The notes: generated by a model from the sequence alone, not told the origin. 64,000 nt of DNA from Paenibacillus sp. SYP-B4298 (GCF_027627475.1 NZ_CP115484.1:4196501-4260500), one strand, 5' to 3'. Positions 16,760 to 26,508 are shown, counted from the stretch's first letter. Numbers and translations are program-made.

Positions 16760-18184
16760 CTAGATTTCTCCGAGTGCCGGCGGCACTTCCTTGTAGCCCT
16801 TCGAGCGAATCGCACCCAATACGACGCCGATGGCCATCCAGGCAAAGCCGATCAGATACGTCGTCGAATCAAAGCCGCTCCAGATGAAGGCAATGACGCC
16901 AAAGCCGATCAGCGGGCAGAGCAGATAGCGAATGAAGCCTTTCAGATCGCGGTGCTTTTTGCGCCAGAAGAAGTGGGTGACCACGGACAGGTTGAGCAGC
17001 ATATAGGTGGTCATCGCGCCGAAATTAACCAGCTTGGCAAGCAGATCCAGCGACATGAACAAGGCGACAAGCACCGATACAGAGCCGACGAAGATCGTTG
17101 CGTTGGCTGGGGTTTTATATTTCGGATGCACTTTGGAGAGCAGGCTGGAGCCGGGCAGCAGCTTGTCGCGGCTCATGGAGAAGATGACGCGGGAGATGGC
17201 TGATTGCACGGTCAGTGCATTGGCGATGCCGACCGCAAGAACACCTACGATAATGAATGCATAGTACAAGGCATCCCCTCCGACCTCGCGCATAATGTCG
17301 AAATAGCCCATGCCCGGATCAAGATCCGCATACTCTGGATGGACAAGCGAAGCCATATAGGACTGGCTGAGGAAGAGAAGGCCGATCAGACAGAGACTTG
17401 CAACGACAGAAGGGCCAACCGTGCGGGTCGGATTTTTAGTTTCCTCGGACAAGGTGCTAATGCTGTCAAAGCCGATGAAGCCCAGTACAGCGATCGATGC
17501 CGCTGTCGCGATAAATTGCAGATCAATCTTGCCTGGCTGATAGAACGGATCGAGCGACAGACCGCCCATACCGTGGCCGTCGATCAGCACATACTTGATG
17601 CCGCAGATGAGGAAGATGGCGATGAGCGCGAGCTGGCAGAACAGAAACAGGTAGCTCGCTCCCCGAGTCATCGAGATGCCGCGGGCATTGACGAAGGTGA
17701 TGATGAAGGCGAAGATGACGATTATCAATGTAGCCGGGACGCCGGGCAGCACAGCGGACAACCAGAGATTGGAGAAGGCAATCAGCATCCCGGGGATGAT
17801 TAAATAATCCAAAATGATTACCCATCCGGTCAAAAAGCCGACATGCGGGTTCAGCCCCCGCTGCACGTAGGAGTAGGCGGAGCCTGCAATCGGGAACTCG
17901 CGGCTCATCGCGCTATAGCTGAGCGCAGTGAACACCATCGCGATGACGCCAACCAGATAGACGAGCGGCGCCATACCGAAGCTCTCGATGGACGCAATGG
18001 CATAGACCTGCGTGGGCGCAATCGGCAGCATCGTAATCAGCCCGAATGTGACCAGATCCTTAAAGGTCAGCGTGCGCTTGAGCTCCTGGGCATAGCCGGT
18101 GCTTTTTTCCTGTGAAGCTTCAACATGCTCTGTGGCAGCAACCGTCTCCGCGGACAGTGCAGGGGATGGGACAGCATTGGACAT
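16760..18184 (-). CDS. APC-family amino acid/polyamine permease
   Basis: Integral membrane transporter of 474 residues with about 12 helices. The first helix carries MLPIAPTQVYAIAS, and the family motif ALSYSAMSREFPIAGSAYSYVQRGLNPHVGF follows at about residues 88-118; GFDSISTLSEETKNPTR near 240 is the conserved cytoplasmic loop of this superfamily. The pattern is closest to the putrescine/amino-acid importer branch. ATG at 18184 chosen (GAGGA seven bases upstream); a TTG two codons earlier sits too close to the site. It is probably the uptake system for the compound degraded by the neighbouring enzymes; specificity cannot be read from sequence. Confidence 0.88.
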   Translation of the reverse strand: MSNAVPSPALSAETVAATEHVEASQEKSTGYAQELKRTLTFKDLVTFGLITMLPIAPTQVYAIASIESFGMAPLVYLVGVIAMVFTALSYSAMSREFPIAGSAYSYVQRGLNPHVGFLTGWVIILDYLIIPGMLIAFSNLWLSAVLPGVPATLIIVIFAFIITFVNARGISMTRGASYLFLFCQLALIAIFLICGIKYVLIDGHGMGGLSLDPFYQPGKIDLQFIATAASIAVLGFIGFDSISTLSEETKNPTRTVGPSVVASLCLIGLLFLSQSYMASLVHPEYADLDPGMGYFDIMREVGGDALYYAFIIVGVLAVGIANALTVQSAISRVIFSMSRDKLLPGSSLLSKVHPKYKTPANATIFVGSVSVLVALFMSLDLLAKLVNFGAMTTYMLLNLSVVTHFFWRKKHRDLKGFIRYLLCPLIGFGVIAFIWSGFDSTTYLIGFAWMAIGVVLGAIRSKGYKEVPPALGEI

Positions 18185-18252
18185 GTTCAATTCCTCGCCT
18201 TCATTGTGTAGGGTAGTAATGCCTGTATGTCTGGCAAACCCGTCATGGCTGT

Positions 18253-19356
18253 TCAGGCATGGCGCCTGCGGCTCAATGCATGGTGCTCCTTCTGCAGGAA
18301 CGTCGAGCGAACGCTGCGTAACTGTGTGATGCGTTCCTCAGCCAGCCGATCGGCCGCCGCATAGGTCGGAAGGTTCTCCAGTGCCGATATATCGAAGATG
18401 CGGGCAATGCTCTGATAGATTTCGCCGATCTTCTTGTACGCCCGCTCCCGATTGTAGCCGTTCAACTCATCAGCGATATTAATGACGCCGCCCGCATTAA
18501 TGACATAATCGGGTGCATAGGCAATACCCATTCGGTGCAGTTGCTCGCCATGCCGCGGCTCCTGCAGTTGATTGTTTGCAGAGCCTGCGATGACACTCGC
18601 CTTGAGCCGGGAAAGGGTCTCATCATTCAGTGTCGCGCCAAGCGCGCAAGGCGCATAGATGTCGCAGTCGACATCATAGATGCTCTCTGGCTCTACCGCC
18701 TCCGCGCCGAACTGCTCCATCGCATTCATCACAGCCTCACGGTGAATATCGGTAACGATAAGGCGTGCTCCCTCCTCATGCAGATGACGGCATAACCCCA
18801 TTGCAACATTGCCGACGCCCTGTACAGCCACCGTCCTGCCGGATAGCTCGTCTGTGCCGAACGCCTCCTTCGCTGCCGCCTTCATGCCCATGTACACCCC
18901 GTATGCCGTCGCAGGGGACGGGTTGCCTGAGGAACCGAAGCCGGGGGAAATGCCTGTTACATACTCCGTCTCCTGATAGATCGTATCCATATCGGCAACG
19001 GTCGTTCCGACATCCTCGGCCGTAATGTAACGACCGTTCAGTCCTTGTACAAATCGGCCAAAGGCGCGAAACATCGCCTCGCTCTTGTCGGTATGAGGGT
19101 TGCCAAGAATAACCGTCTTGCCTCCGCCCAGATTCAGCCCGGACACCGCATTTTTGTAGGTCATCCCTTTTGCCAGGCGCAGCACATCCTCCAGTGCCGC
19201 CTCCTCCGATGCATAGGTCCACATCCGCGTCCCGCCAAGAGCAGGCCCAAGCGTTGTATCATGAATCGCGATTATCGCTTTTAAGCCTGAGGACTTGTCC
19301 TGGCAGAAATGCACCTCCTCGTAATCATCCTTCTGCATGATGTCCAACAAGCTCAT
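18253..19356 (-). CDS. leucine (branched-chain amino acid) dehydrogenase
   Basis: NAD-dependent oxidative deaminase of the Glu/Leu/Phe/Val dehydrogenase family, 367 residues. LGGTRMW and [10 protein letters not shown] place the substrate-binding Lys68 and catalytic Lys80 exactly where Bacillus leucine dehydrogenases have them. [12 protein letters not shown] near 180-191 is the Rossmann dinucleotide motif, and [12 protein letters not shown] is conserved near 285. The start ATG overlaps the preceding MFS stop as ATGA and has GGAGG eight bases upstream. In Bacillus subtilis the equivalent gene lies in the SigL/BkdR-controlled bkd operon; here too a sigma-54 system is adjacent, but the other genes differ. 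Confidence 0.92.
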   Translation of the reverse strand: MSLLDIMQKDDYEEVHFCQDKSSGLKAIIAIHDTTLGPALGGTRMWTYASEEAALEDVLRLAKGMTYKNAVSGLNLGGGKTVILGNPHTDKSEAMFRAFGRFVQGLNGRYITAEDVGTTVADMDTIYQETEYVTGISPGFGSSGNPSPATAYGVYMGMKAAAKEAFGTDELSGRTVAVQGVGNVAMGLCRHLHEEGARLIVTDIHREAVMNAMEQFGAEAVEPESIYDVDCDIYAPCALGATLNDETLSRLKASVIAGSANNQLQEPRHGEQLHRMGIAYAPDYVINAGGVINIADELNGYNRERAYKKIGEIYQSIARIFDISALENLPTYAAADRLAEERITQLRSVRSTFLQKEHHALSRRRHA

Positions 19357-21002
19357 GTCGGGCTCCTCCATTCATCATATTTTCTCCACCGCAGCCATAC
19401 GAGCAGCGACAAGCCCGCCAGCGCCGCCAGGAACAGCTCGACCGCATGGAGCAGCGTCAGTTGCTGCGCCGCATAGCCCAGCCCCAGCACCGGCAGAGCT
19501 ACCCCCAGATACGTGCCTACATAGAAAAAGGAAACCATATCCCCTCGCGCTTCCCCTGGCGCCAGTGCGTTTACCGAGGCGAGGCTGCCCGCATACAACG
19601 GGCCGTGTCCCAGCCCGACCAGCAGCGCCGAGCAGACCAGCAGCAGCGGGGAAGAGAACAGCATGCTCGTCCACAAGACGCCAAATCCGGCGAGCAAAAA
19701 GGCAAAGCCCACTGTTGCCATCCGCCATAGCGGTAAGCGCCCGAGCAGCGCTTGGCTGACTGCGGATACGCCCAGCACAATCGCAGCCGTGATTCCTGCC
19801 AGCACATAGCTAGCGCGACCAACCCATTCATTCATGTAAGATGGAATCAGCGACATGAACAGACTGGCCGCCGCCCAAGCGATAAAGGAAGACGCCGAGG
19901 CCGTATAGAACGGCCCTCGAATGGCGCGAGGCACTCGTGGCCAGTGAAGCACGCCCGCGGAACGCGGAGCGGTGGCGGCTCGCAGGGTGGCTGGAGCCGC
20001 CTCAACAATGTAGCCGAGTTCGGGCGGCGTTAAGCCGGGGCCAGCCGCAGACGGCGGCTGCCCTGCGACGCCAGCATCGTCAGCATCGCGGGCTCCTGGC
20101 TTTGCCGCTCCTGCTGCTCCCGCCGAATCCGCGTTCGCGCCGACCGCAACCGCCTCGGCACAAGCCGTCTGGGCGGACACAGCCACGCCGTCTCGGCCCT
20201 TGCCGCTGGCCGGGGCGCGCAAGCGCAGCAGCAACAGCCCGACCACCGCCGGCAGCATGAGCACGGCGTGCAGCGCATAGGGCAGTTGCAGCGGATACGG
20301 CGCCCACTCGGCCAGCATGCCGGACAGCAGCGGCGACAGCGCATTGCCGCAGGTAACCGCGATCGCCGCCAGCAGCGCGGCACGATGCCGGTCCGCTGAT
20401 GGATGCAGCAGCGTCAACGCCGCCACGGCCACACCGTTGAACATGCCGACCGCCAGCCCCTGCAGCGCCCGTGCCGCCAGCAGTGCATATACGCCGCCCG
20501 CTGTCGCCAGGCAGATCGAGGCGGTCAACGAGACCGCCGCGCCACCGGCCAATATGGCACGCGGTCCACTCCGATCGGATAACTGTCCGAAGCATACGAT
20601 TGCAGGGATAACGACGAAGGCATAGGCTGCGAACAGCAGCGCAACCATAGCCGGGGAGAGCGCCCATTGCTCTCTGTATATGGCATAGAGCGGTGTCGCC
20701 AGATTCAAGCCCAGTATGGTGGCGAACAATCCGTAGGCCACCAGCCAGTACCCCGTTGCCGCCCTGTCGGCAGCCGCACGAACCTCCAGCACATCCTGCA
20801 GCCCGCCCATGGTGCTGACCAGCACGCCCAACCGTTCCTCATCCACCGAGGTGATGATTCGCATGCGCGACACCCCGGGACGGCGCTCAGGACGCACCCG
20901 CAGGCTGTTGATATTACAGCCATGCCCGGCCAACAGCTCCGAGATGCGAGCTAATACCCCGGGTCTGTCTTGAACCCGAATTGTTATTGTATGCACCGCC
21001 AT
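19353..21002 (-). CDS. ACT domain-MFS transporter fusion
   Basis: 549 residues in two parts. Residues 1-78 form an ACT domain of the acetolactate synthase small-subunit kind ([31 protein letters not shown]), which normally binds amino acids. Residues ~85-545 are a major facilitator transporter: ten to twelve helices, [14 protein letters not shown] as the loop 2-3 motif, and an Ala/Gly-rich central loop around 265-335. The ATG has GGAGG close upstream. The end overlaps the leucine dehydrogenase start by ATGA. The fusion suggests a transporter gated by a cytoplasmic amino acid (inference). A missing stop between two genes is unlikely because the frame continues without an internal RBS or start. 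Confidence 0.85.
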   Translation of the reverse strand: MAVHTITIRVQDRPGVLARISELLAGHGCNINSLRVRPERRPGVSRMRIITSVDEERLGVLVSTMGGLQDVLEVRAAADRAATGYWLVAYGLFATILGLNLATPLYAIYREQWALSPAMVALLFAAYAFVVIPAIVCFGQLSDRSGPRAILAGGAAVSLTASICLATAGGVYALLAARALQGLAVGMFNGVAVAALTLLHPSADRHRAALLAAIAVTCGNALSPLLSGMLAEWAPYPLQLPYALHAVLMLPAVVGLLLLRLRAPASGKGRDGVAVSAQTACAEAVAVGANADSAGAAGAAKPGARDADDAGVAGQPPSAAGPGLTPPELGYIVEAAPATLRAATAPRSAGVLHWPRVPRAIRGPFYTASASSFIAWAAASLFMSLIPSYMNEWVGRASYVLAGITAAIVLGVSAVSQALLGRLPLWRMATVGFAFLLAGFGVLWTSMLFSSPLLLVCSALLVGLGHGPLYAGSLASVNALAPGEARGDMVSFFYVGTYLGVALPVLGLGYAAQQLTLLHAVELFLAALAGLSLLVWLRWRKYDEWRSPT

Positions 21003-21047
21003 CTCCCCCTCCTTGTATCATGCCCTCCTGCCGCATACGACCCGGAA

Positions 21048-21290
21048 TCAGCTTGCCTCGACTTGCAGCACATCCACCAGCTTGAGCAGCCGCTGCTCCA
21101 GTTGTCTCCACTCCGCCTCGTCAGCATTTGCACGCAATGTCATGCTCCACAGTCCCTGCTCCTCATCCGGGCAAAGCACCAGCTCATCCAGCGCTATACT
21201 TCGCCGCGCGAGCAGCCCTGTAACGCGCAGCAACGCATCGCCCTGCCGCAGCAGCCGGATCGTCATAGTCCGCTGCTCTTTTTTCACCAT
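21048..21290 (-). CDS. small ACT-domain protein
   Basis: 80 residues, essentially one ACT-like domain (MTIRLLRQGDALLRVTGLLARRSIALDELVLC, then a second half ending LVDVLQVE), resembling IlvM/IlvH-type regulatory subunits. No acetolactate synthase catalytic gene is nearby. Start ATG at 21290 chosen for GGAGG ten bases upstream; a GTG at 21341 overlapping the aldehyde dehydrogenase stop has no RBS. It precedes the ACT-MFS fusion by 45 bases, so two ACT domains lie side by side. It may bind an amino acid and pair with the transporter's ACT domain (inference). Confidence 0.75.
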   Translation of the reverse strand: MVKKEQRTMTIRLLRQGDALLRVTGLLARRSIALDELVLCPDEEQGLWSMTLRANADEAEWRQLEQRLLKLVDVLQVEAS

Positions 21291-21337
21291 GCTGTCCTCG
21301 CCTCCAGCCATTCTGCTGCCGCAGTGCCGGAGCACCG

Positions 21338-22777
21338 TCACCCCGTCGTCAGCGCAACATATTTAATCGCCATAAATTCCTCTAGTCCCTGTCGGCCGCC
21401 CTCACGACCGACACCGCTCTCCTTCACCCCGCCGAACGGAGCCTGCGTATAGGCGAGCGATGTGCCGTTCACGCCGATATTGCCGCTATGAAGCTCCCGG
21501 ATCAGCCGGTGGATGCGCGCAAAGTTCTGGGTGAAGACATACGCGGCGAGCCCATAGCGTGTATCATTAGCCGCCGCGACCACCTCCTCCTCGCTATCGA
21601 AGACGATGAGCGGCGCGACCGGACCGAAAATTTCCTCATGCGCAATATCCATCTCCCGTGTTACACCGCCCAGCAGCGTCGGCGCATAGAAGATGCCCCG
21701 TGCGTACTCGCCGTCCGTGAGACGCGCTCCGCCTGCCAGCGCCACCGCCCCGCTGCTGAGCGCCTCGCCGACTAGCCGCTCAACCTTGCGAAGCGCGCGC
21801 TCATTAATAAGCGGTCCGACATCAACTCCCGGCTCCAGCCCAGCTCCCGTTCGCAGCTCCTGAATGCGTACCCGCAGCCTGTCTGCCAACTCGTCGTACA
21901 CCTCGCGATGAACATAGATAAGATTGATGCCGTTGCACACCTGCCCGCAATTCTCGAACTTGTTGCCGACAATCAACTGTGCGGCCTGCTCCAGATCAGC
22001 ATCCTGGAAGACAATCACCGGCGAATTTCCGCCAAGCTCCAACGATACCTTTTTGACTGTCGCCGCGGCCTGCTCCATCAGCTTTTTGCCTACGGCAGTC
22101 GAGCCGGTAAATGATACCTTGCGAATGCGCGGGTCAGCCATCAGCAGCCGTCCGAGCCGCGCAGGATCGCCTGTGACCAGATTGGCCACACCGCCAGGCA
22201 GCCCTGTCTGATGCAGATGCTCGAAGACGGCGATCGCCACCATCGCGGTCGTCTCCGCCGGCTTGAGCACCAGCGTACAGCCCGCCGCCAGCGCCGGGGC
22301 TACCTTGCGAGCCACCGTAGCCGCCGGAAAATTCATCGGCGTAATCAACGCCACCACGCCGATCGGCTCCTTGTAGACCAGCAACTGCTGCCCGGGATTG
22401 GATGCGGGGATAATCTCGCCATAGGCTCTCTTGGCCTCCTCCGCATACCAACGGATAATATCGGCTGTGCCCTCGATCTCACCGAGCGCCTCCGCCAGCG
22501 GCTTGCCCTGCTCGACAGACAGCAGCCGGGCCAATCGCTCCCGGTCAGACAGCAATCTCGCGGCCCAGTCCTCCAGATAGCCCGCTCTGGCGCGTGCCGT
22601 CTGCGCGGCCCATCCGGGCTGCGCAGTTACAGCCGCATCGATCGCCCCCAGTACCTGATCCTCCGCCAGATCGGGAATGTGCCCGATACATTCGCCCGTA
22701 GCCGGATTGAGTACCTCGATTGTCGCTTGCGAGACGGCGCGCGCGCCGCCGATCCAGTTATAATTCCAATTCTCCAT
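21338..22777 (-). CDS. NAD(P)-dependent aldehyde dehydrogenase (succinate-semialdehyde type)
   Basis: ALDH-superfamily enzyme of 479 residues that would oxidise an aldehyde to its acid. Key features: ITPMNFPAATVARK and LVLKPAETTAM for the cofactor site, FTGSTAVGKKLM, catalytic Glu247 in LELGGNSP, and nucleophile Cys281 in ENCGQVCNG. The overall pattern is that of the GabD/succinate-semialdehyde dehydrogenase branch. ATG at 22777 has AGGAG ten bases upstream. It lies 57 bases after the glutamine-synthetase-like gene; the pairing of such a ligase with an aldehyde dehydrogenase resembles gamma-glutamyl amine (Puu-type) catabolism, but no amine oxidase is present. Confidence 0.9.
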   Translation of the reverse strand: MENWNYNWIGGARAVSQATIEVLNPATGECIGHIPDLAEDQVLGAIDAAVTAQPGWAAQTARARAGYLEDWAARLLSDRERLARLLSVEQGKPLAEALGEIEGTADIIRWYAEEAKRAYGEIIPASNPGQQLLVYKEPIGVVALITPMNFPAATVARKVAPALAAGCTLVLKPAETTAMVAIAVFEHLHQTGLPGGVANLVTGDPARLGRLLMADPRIRKVSFTGSTAVGKKLMEQAAATVKKVSLELGGNSPVIVFQDADLEQAAQLIVGNKFENCGQVCNGINLIYVHREVYDELADRLRVRIQELRTGAGLEPGVDVGPLINERALRKVERLVGEALSSGAVALAGGARLTDGEYARGIFYAPTLLGGVTREMDIAHEEIFGPVAPLIVFDSEEEVVAAANDTRYGLAAYVFTQNFARIHRLIRELHSGNIGVNGTSLAYTQAPFGGVKESGVGREGGRQGLEEFMAIKYVALTTG

Positions 22778-22834
22778 ACTCACCTTACTCCTGCCTCCCT
22801 CTCTGCTGACAGGTCTTTCCCCATAGAGAAAGCC

Positions 22835-24190
22835 CTAGATGAACTCGAAATATTTGCGCCGCTCCCAATCCGTAACCGTGCGGAAATATTCCGCCAGCTC
22901 CTGATGCACGGCCTGCAGGTAGTGGGTCACCACCTCTGCGCCGAGCAGTTCGCGCACGATCTCGCTTCGCTCCAGCAGCCTGCATGCATCATACAGATTG
23001 GTCGGGAGCTGCGGCAGCTCCATTGCCCCGGCATTGCCCCTGACCGGCTGCGGCGGCTCGATCTTATGCTCTATGCCGTACAGGCCGGAAGCAAGCATAG
23101 CCGTCAACACCAGGTAATGATTGGCGTCTGCGCCAGGCACCCGATTCTCGAAGCGGCATGACTTGCCCTTGCCGTCAAAGCGGAAGGAGGTGCTGCGGTT
23201 ATCAATCCCCCAACTCACCGTATTGGGCGCGCCGGAGCCGAAGTCGCTTAGCCGCTTGTATGAATTGACATATGGAGCGTAGAAGATCATCATCTCCGGA
23301 GCGAGCGCCATCATTCCCCCGAGAAAGTGGCGCCCCGTCTCGGACAAGCCATGCTCCGCCATCGGATCAAAGAGCACGTTGTTCCCCTGCTTGTCCCATA
23401 GACTGATATGCGTATGTCCGCTGCTTCCAGAGTCGTTCGTATCCTGCTTCGCCATGAAGGTCGCCATGAGTTGATTAAGCGCCGCCATCTCCTTAATGCC
23501 GTTCTTGTAGATCGCCGTCCGATCCGCCATCTCCAGCGCCTCGGCATAGCGGACATTCAGCTCGATCTGGCCGTTGCCCCATTCTCCCTTGACCGCTTCG
23601 ATCGGCACACCGGCCGCCTCCAGATTCGTCATCAACTGATCCAGAAACCAATGATCGACGGTGAGGCGAAAAATCGAGTAATCGACCGGGTACGGGAATA
23701 GCGGGGTCAGATTCATATAGTTCTTCTCCCGTACCGACTCCGCCGTTTCCTTGAACAGATAGAATTCGATCTCCGAGGCCGCGAATGCCGCAAGGCCCAT
23801 CGCATCGGCCTTGGCAATCTGAGCCTTGAGCATATTGCGAGGCGCCAGCGGAATATCCGCCCCTTGCTTATCATGCAGATCAGCGAGCACGAGCGCCGTC
23901 TTCGGCGACCACGGATACGGACGCAGCGTCGACAGATCCGGCACTGCCTTCATATCATGCACTCCGGTCTCCCAGTTGCAGTAGTCGAATGCGCCGAAGA
24001 TCAGACTGACATCCCAGGCCAGATTCAAGGCGCACATATGAATGCCTTCCTGAGCCTCCTCTACGAAATACGCTGCCGGCACCCGCTTGCCGAACAGCTT
24101 GCCCTGCATATCCACTCCCGCCACAATGACCGAAGTGATCTCTCCCGCACTCGCCAACTGGTGAAGCTCTTCTATACTCAATCTGGCCAT
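22835..24190 (-). CDS. glutamine synthetase-like ligase (gamma-glutamyl amine type)
   Basis: GlnA-superfamily ligase of 451 residues. It has the N-terminal beta-grasp segment (VIVAGVDMQGKLFGKRVP), the metal-binding SEIEFYLF near 139-146, the GQIELNV motif near 218-224, GHTHISLWD, and the ATP-site FENRVPGADANHYL near 350. Within the superfamily it resembles PuuA/GlnA-type proteins that glutamylate amines rather than housekeeping GlnA. GGAGAG upstream of the ATG. It probably activates or protects an amine or amino acid substrate for the oxidising enzymes in the operon (inference). Confidence 0.86.
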   Translation of the reverse strand: MARLSIEELHQLASAGEITSVIVAGVDMQGKLFGKRVPAAYFVEEAQEGIHMCALNLAWDVSLIFGAFDYCNWETGVHDMKAVPDLSTLRPYPWSPKTALVLADLHDKQGADIPLAPRNMLKAQIAKADAMGLAAFAASEIEFYLFKETAESVREKNYMNLTPLFPYPVDYSIFRLTVDHWFLDQLMTNLEAAGVPIEAVKGEWGNGQIELNVRYAEALEMADRTAIYKNGIKEMAALNQLMATFMAKQDTNDSGSSGHTHISLWDKQGNNVLFDPMAEHGLSETGRHFLGGMMALAPEMMIFYAPYVNSYKRLSDFGSGAPNTVSWGIDNRSTSFRFDGKGKSCRFENRVPGADANHYLVLTAMLASGLYGIEHKIEPPQPVRGNAGAMELPQLPTNLYDACRLLERSEIVRELLGAEVVTHYLQAVHQELAEYFRTVTDWERRKYFEFI

Positions 24191-24322
24191 TCCAGTCTCT
24201 CCTTTTCATTCGGGAAAATGTTGGTCTCTGCTGTCTCTGGAGCTTAGCTTATGCTCCGCAAGGACAACGGACGGGCAGCGTCCCGCCCATGCCTCACGGC
24301 GCGCGCTTGCCCTCATCTGCTC

Positions 24323-25084
24323 CTAGGCGATCGTCCACCCGCCATCAACAAAGACGGTTGTGCCTGTAATATATTCCGACTCAGGCTGCGCCAAAAACAG
24401 TACAGCATTGGCTATATCGTCAGGAACGGCCACCCGGCCGACTGGAACGCGATCCAGCACCCACTGCTTCACCTCGGGGTTTTGCAAGCCTTTTTCAGTA
24501 AAGGGAGTGGCCACTACACCCGGCGCAACACTGTTGACCGTGATTCCGTAAGGAGCCAGCTCTAGCGCTACCGCCTTCGTCAGCAGGTTCAGCCCTCCCT
24601 TGGATGAATTGTAGTGCGGCTGACAATGCCCGCTGCTGGAAACAATCCGGTGCGCCTCCACGGAGGTAATATTAATAATCCGGCCCGCGGTTTTCGACTC
24701 GATCATCACCTTGGCCGCCGCCTGCGAGCAGAGGAATGGCGCCTTCAGGTTCACATTATGCACCTTATCCCACTCCTCCTCGGACAGCTCCAGGAATGGG
24801 GTGAAGGCCACGATGCCCGCATTGTTGACCAGCACATCCAGGCCGCCGAACGTCTCAATCGCCGCTGCCACCATCTGCTCCACATCCTGCTTGCTTGTCA
24901 CATCGGCCTTGAACGCCAGCCCCCGGGAAGGGTCAGCAGCCAGCGATACGGTCTCCTCCGCTCCCGCCAGATTTAGATCAGCGGCTACAACCTTTGCCCC
25001 CTCCTCCAAAAATCGCAGCGCAATCGAACGCCCGTTGCCTGAGCCTGCTCCTGTCACGATAACAACCTTATTCTCATATCTCAT
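24323..25084 (-). CDS. SDR-family oxidoreductase
   Basis: Short-chain dehydrogenase of 253 residues. The cofactor motif is TGAGSGNG (12-19), with Asn where Ile is usual. Other motifs: NNAGIVAF near 86, active-site Ser in ITSVEAH, the Tyr-Lys pair in HYNSSKGG near 158-162, VAPGVVATPF, and a C-terminal VFVDGGWTIA. AADLNLAG after the second strand has an Asp at the adenosine-ribose position, suggesting NAD preference. It overlaps the M20 peptidase stop by ATGA, and 132 bases separate it from the ligase gene. Confidence 0.9.
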   Translation of the reverse strand: MRYENKVVIVTGAGSGNGRSIALRFLEEGAKVVAADLNLAGAEETVSLAADPSRGLAFKADVTSKQDVEQMVAAAIETFGGLDVLVNNAGIVAFTPFLELSEEEWDKVHNVNLKAPFLCSQAAAKVMIESKTAGRIINITSVEAHRIVSSSGHCQPHYNSSKGGLNLLTKAVALELAPYGITVNSVAPGVVATPFTEKGLQNPEVKQWVLDRVPVGRVAVPDDIANAVLFLAQPESEYITGTTVFVDGGWTIA

Positions 25085-26160
25085 GCTTCATCATCCTTTG
25101 CTTGTAATATAAATGCATGCAAGATTCGCGTGTACTCCGCTAATGATGCAATGTCCACATATTCGCCCGGCCCATGATGGTTCGCACCGCTCGGCCCGAA
25201 TTCGACTGCCGGAATGCCGCGCTCGGCATAGAAGCGGGTATCCGCGGAGCCATCCTGACCGAAGAAGCGGGTGCCTGCACATATGCCCAGCCTGGCGACA
25301 AGCTTATCATCCGCCTTCGTATCGACTGGCGGGCCATGGAAATGAACGCGCACCTGCGCCTCGCCCACTGCCTGACGGATCGCCGCCACGAGCGACTCCG
25401 GGCACTGTCCCGGCAGATAGCGGATGTCGATGCCGAGCGTGCAGCAGTCCGGCACTTGGTTAAATACCTGACCCGCCTGAATTTTGGCCAGGTTCAACGA
25501 TGGCTGATGAAAAAACGGCGTGCTCTCCTGGAAATAGTGAAGCGATGCAATCGCCCAGAACCGCTCCATCGCCTCCATGATAGCGTTCGTCCCGAGCCAT
25601 GGACGGCTTCCATGTGCGGCCACGCCCGGAACCTCGACAACAAGCTGCAGAATGCCCTTGGCCTGTACGGCAATATTCAGATTGGTCGGCTCTCCGCAGA
25701 TCGCAATATTCCCGACAAACCCCAGCCTGACCAAATGAGCCGTTCCAAGCTCGCCGCCGCTCTCCTCATCCGGCACCAGCGCCAGCATGACCTTGCACGG
25801 CGGCGGCGACTTCACCAGCTCAGCCATAAGCACCATCATGCTGGCGACTGCGCCAAGCATATCATAGCTGCCGCGGCCATACAGCTTTCCGTCCGCCACA
25901 TGAGGCTCATAATCCTCCAGTGCTCCAGGCACCACATCCAGATGACCGTTCAATACGATGACCGGATCGCCCTCCCCTACGGAAGCGACTACACTGAGCA
26001 AGCCTTCATGTTCAATCAGCTCGCAGTCTACGCCGCGGTCAGCCAGCCATTGCCGGCAATATTGAGCACAGCGGTTGATACGCTCCGCTTCGATGCAGCC
26101 GAAGCGGATCAGCTCGCTAGCCAGCTCCACAATGCTCTGTGTATCCACGTTTCTAACCAA
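25081..26160 (-). CDS. M20-family metallopeptidase (ArgE/DapE type)
   Basis: Zinc-dependent amidohydrolase of 359 residues. Metal ligands are visible: NGHLDVVPG (His, then catalytic Asp two residues on), GRGSYDMLGAVASM (bridging Asp), LVPDEESGGELG (catalytic Glu and ligand Glu), ICGEPTN, and a C-terminal FGPSGANHHGPGEYV with the last His. The lid domain is AAHGSRPWLGTNAI. Such enzymes cleave N-acyl or dipeptide bonds, so the substrate may be an N-acylated amino acid. First gene of the operon; TTG start at 26160 with a weak RBS, and a GTG at 26148 is an alternative. A consensus sigma-54 promoter lies about 60 bases upstream. Confidence 0.88.
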   Translation of the reverse strand: MVRNVDTQSIVELASELIRFGCIEAERINRCAQYCRQWLADRGVDCELIEHEGLLSVVASVGEGDPVIVLNGHLDVVPGALEDYEPHVADGKLYGRGSYDMLGAVASMMVLMAELVKSPPPCKVMLALVPDEESGGELGTAHLVRLGFVGNIAICGEPTNLNIAVQAKGILQLVVEVPGVAAHGSRPWLGTNAIMEAMERFWAIASLHYFQESTPFFHQPSLNLAKIQAGQVFNQVPDCCTLGIDIRYLPGQCPESLVAAIRQAVGEAQVRVHFHGPPVDTKADDKLVARLGICAGTRFFGQDGSADTRFYAERGIPAVEFGPSGANHHGPGEYVDIASLAEYTRILHAFILQAKDDEA

Positions 26161-26220
26161 TGATGGTTTCAGCTCTCAAGTCACCCCTTCTGCAGCATCT
26201 GTCTTCGCCCTTATAACTAA

Positions 26221-26235
26221 GCAAGATTCGTGCCA
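26221..26235 (-). promoter_or_regulatory. sigma-54 (-24/-12) promoter
   Basis: On the minus strand TGGCAC-GAATC-TTGC is an exact match to the sigma-54 consensus TGGCAC-N5-TTGC, with GG and GC elements ten bases apart. Transcription should begin near 26209, about 50 bases before the M20 peptidase. The rpoN gene and a sigma-54 activator lie immediately upstream on the same strand. Confidence 0.9.
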
Positions 26236-26481
26236 ACATCGCCTCCTTACCTGCCAAAAAATTTATTTGCGACCCGCCTCCCCTTAAAATCAGCACCCAG
26301 CACGTACCGACCTTCCCCAAGCATCACAAATTGACAACAGACACTCCCTTATCAAAGAGCTGTTCTTCCACCATTTCACTTTGTTGTTCAGCCAGATAAA
26401 CCCATTAACCCCGATTCACCCATTTATCCCAATAATCCCTTCCTATCAACTGGGTGCACTTCCTTCTAATGCTTCAATAAA

Positions 26482-26508
26482 AAAACCTAGCTGTCCGCTA
26501 GGTTTTCT
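26482..26508 (-). terminator. terminator of the activator gene
   Basis: AAAACCTAGC (26484-26493) pairs with GCTAGGTTTT (26499-26508); loop TGTCC. It is followed on the minus strand by a T run. It lies 25 bases after the sigma-54 activator stop and separates it from the sigma-54 promoter downstream. Confidence 0.85.

Noticed and set aside
17204-17803. 199-codon plus-strand frame opposite the APC permease, and similar long frames opposite 22.2-23.2, 25.2-26.2 and 41.6-42.9 kb
   Set aside because: These are complementary frames of strongly supported minus-strand genes, a common effect in GC-rich DNA. No RBS or domain supports them.
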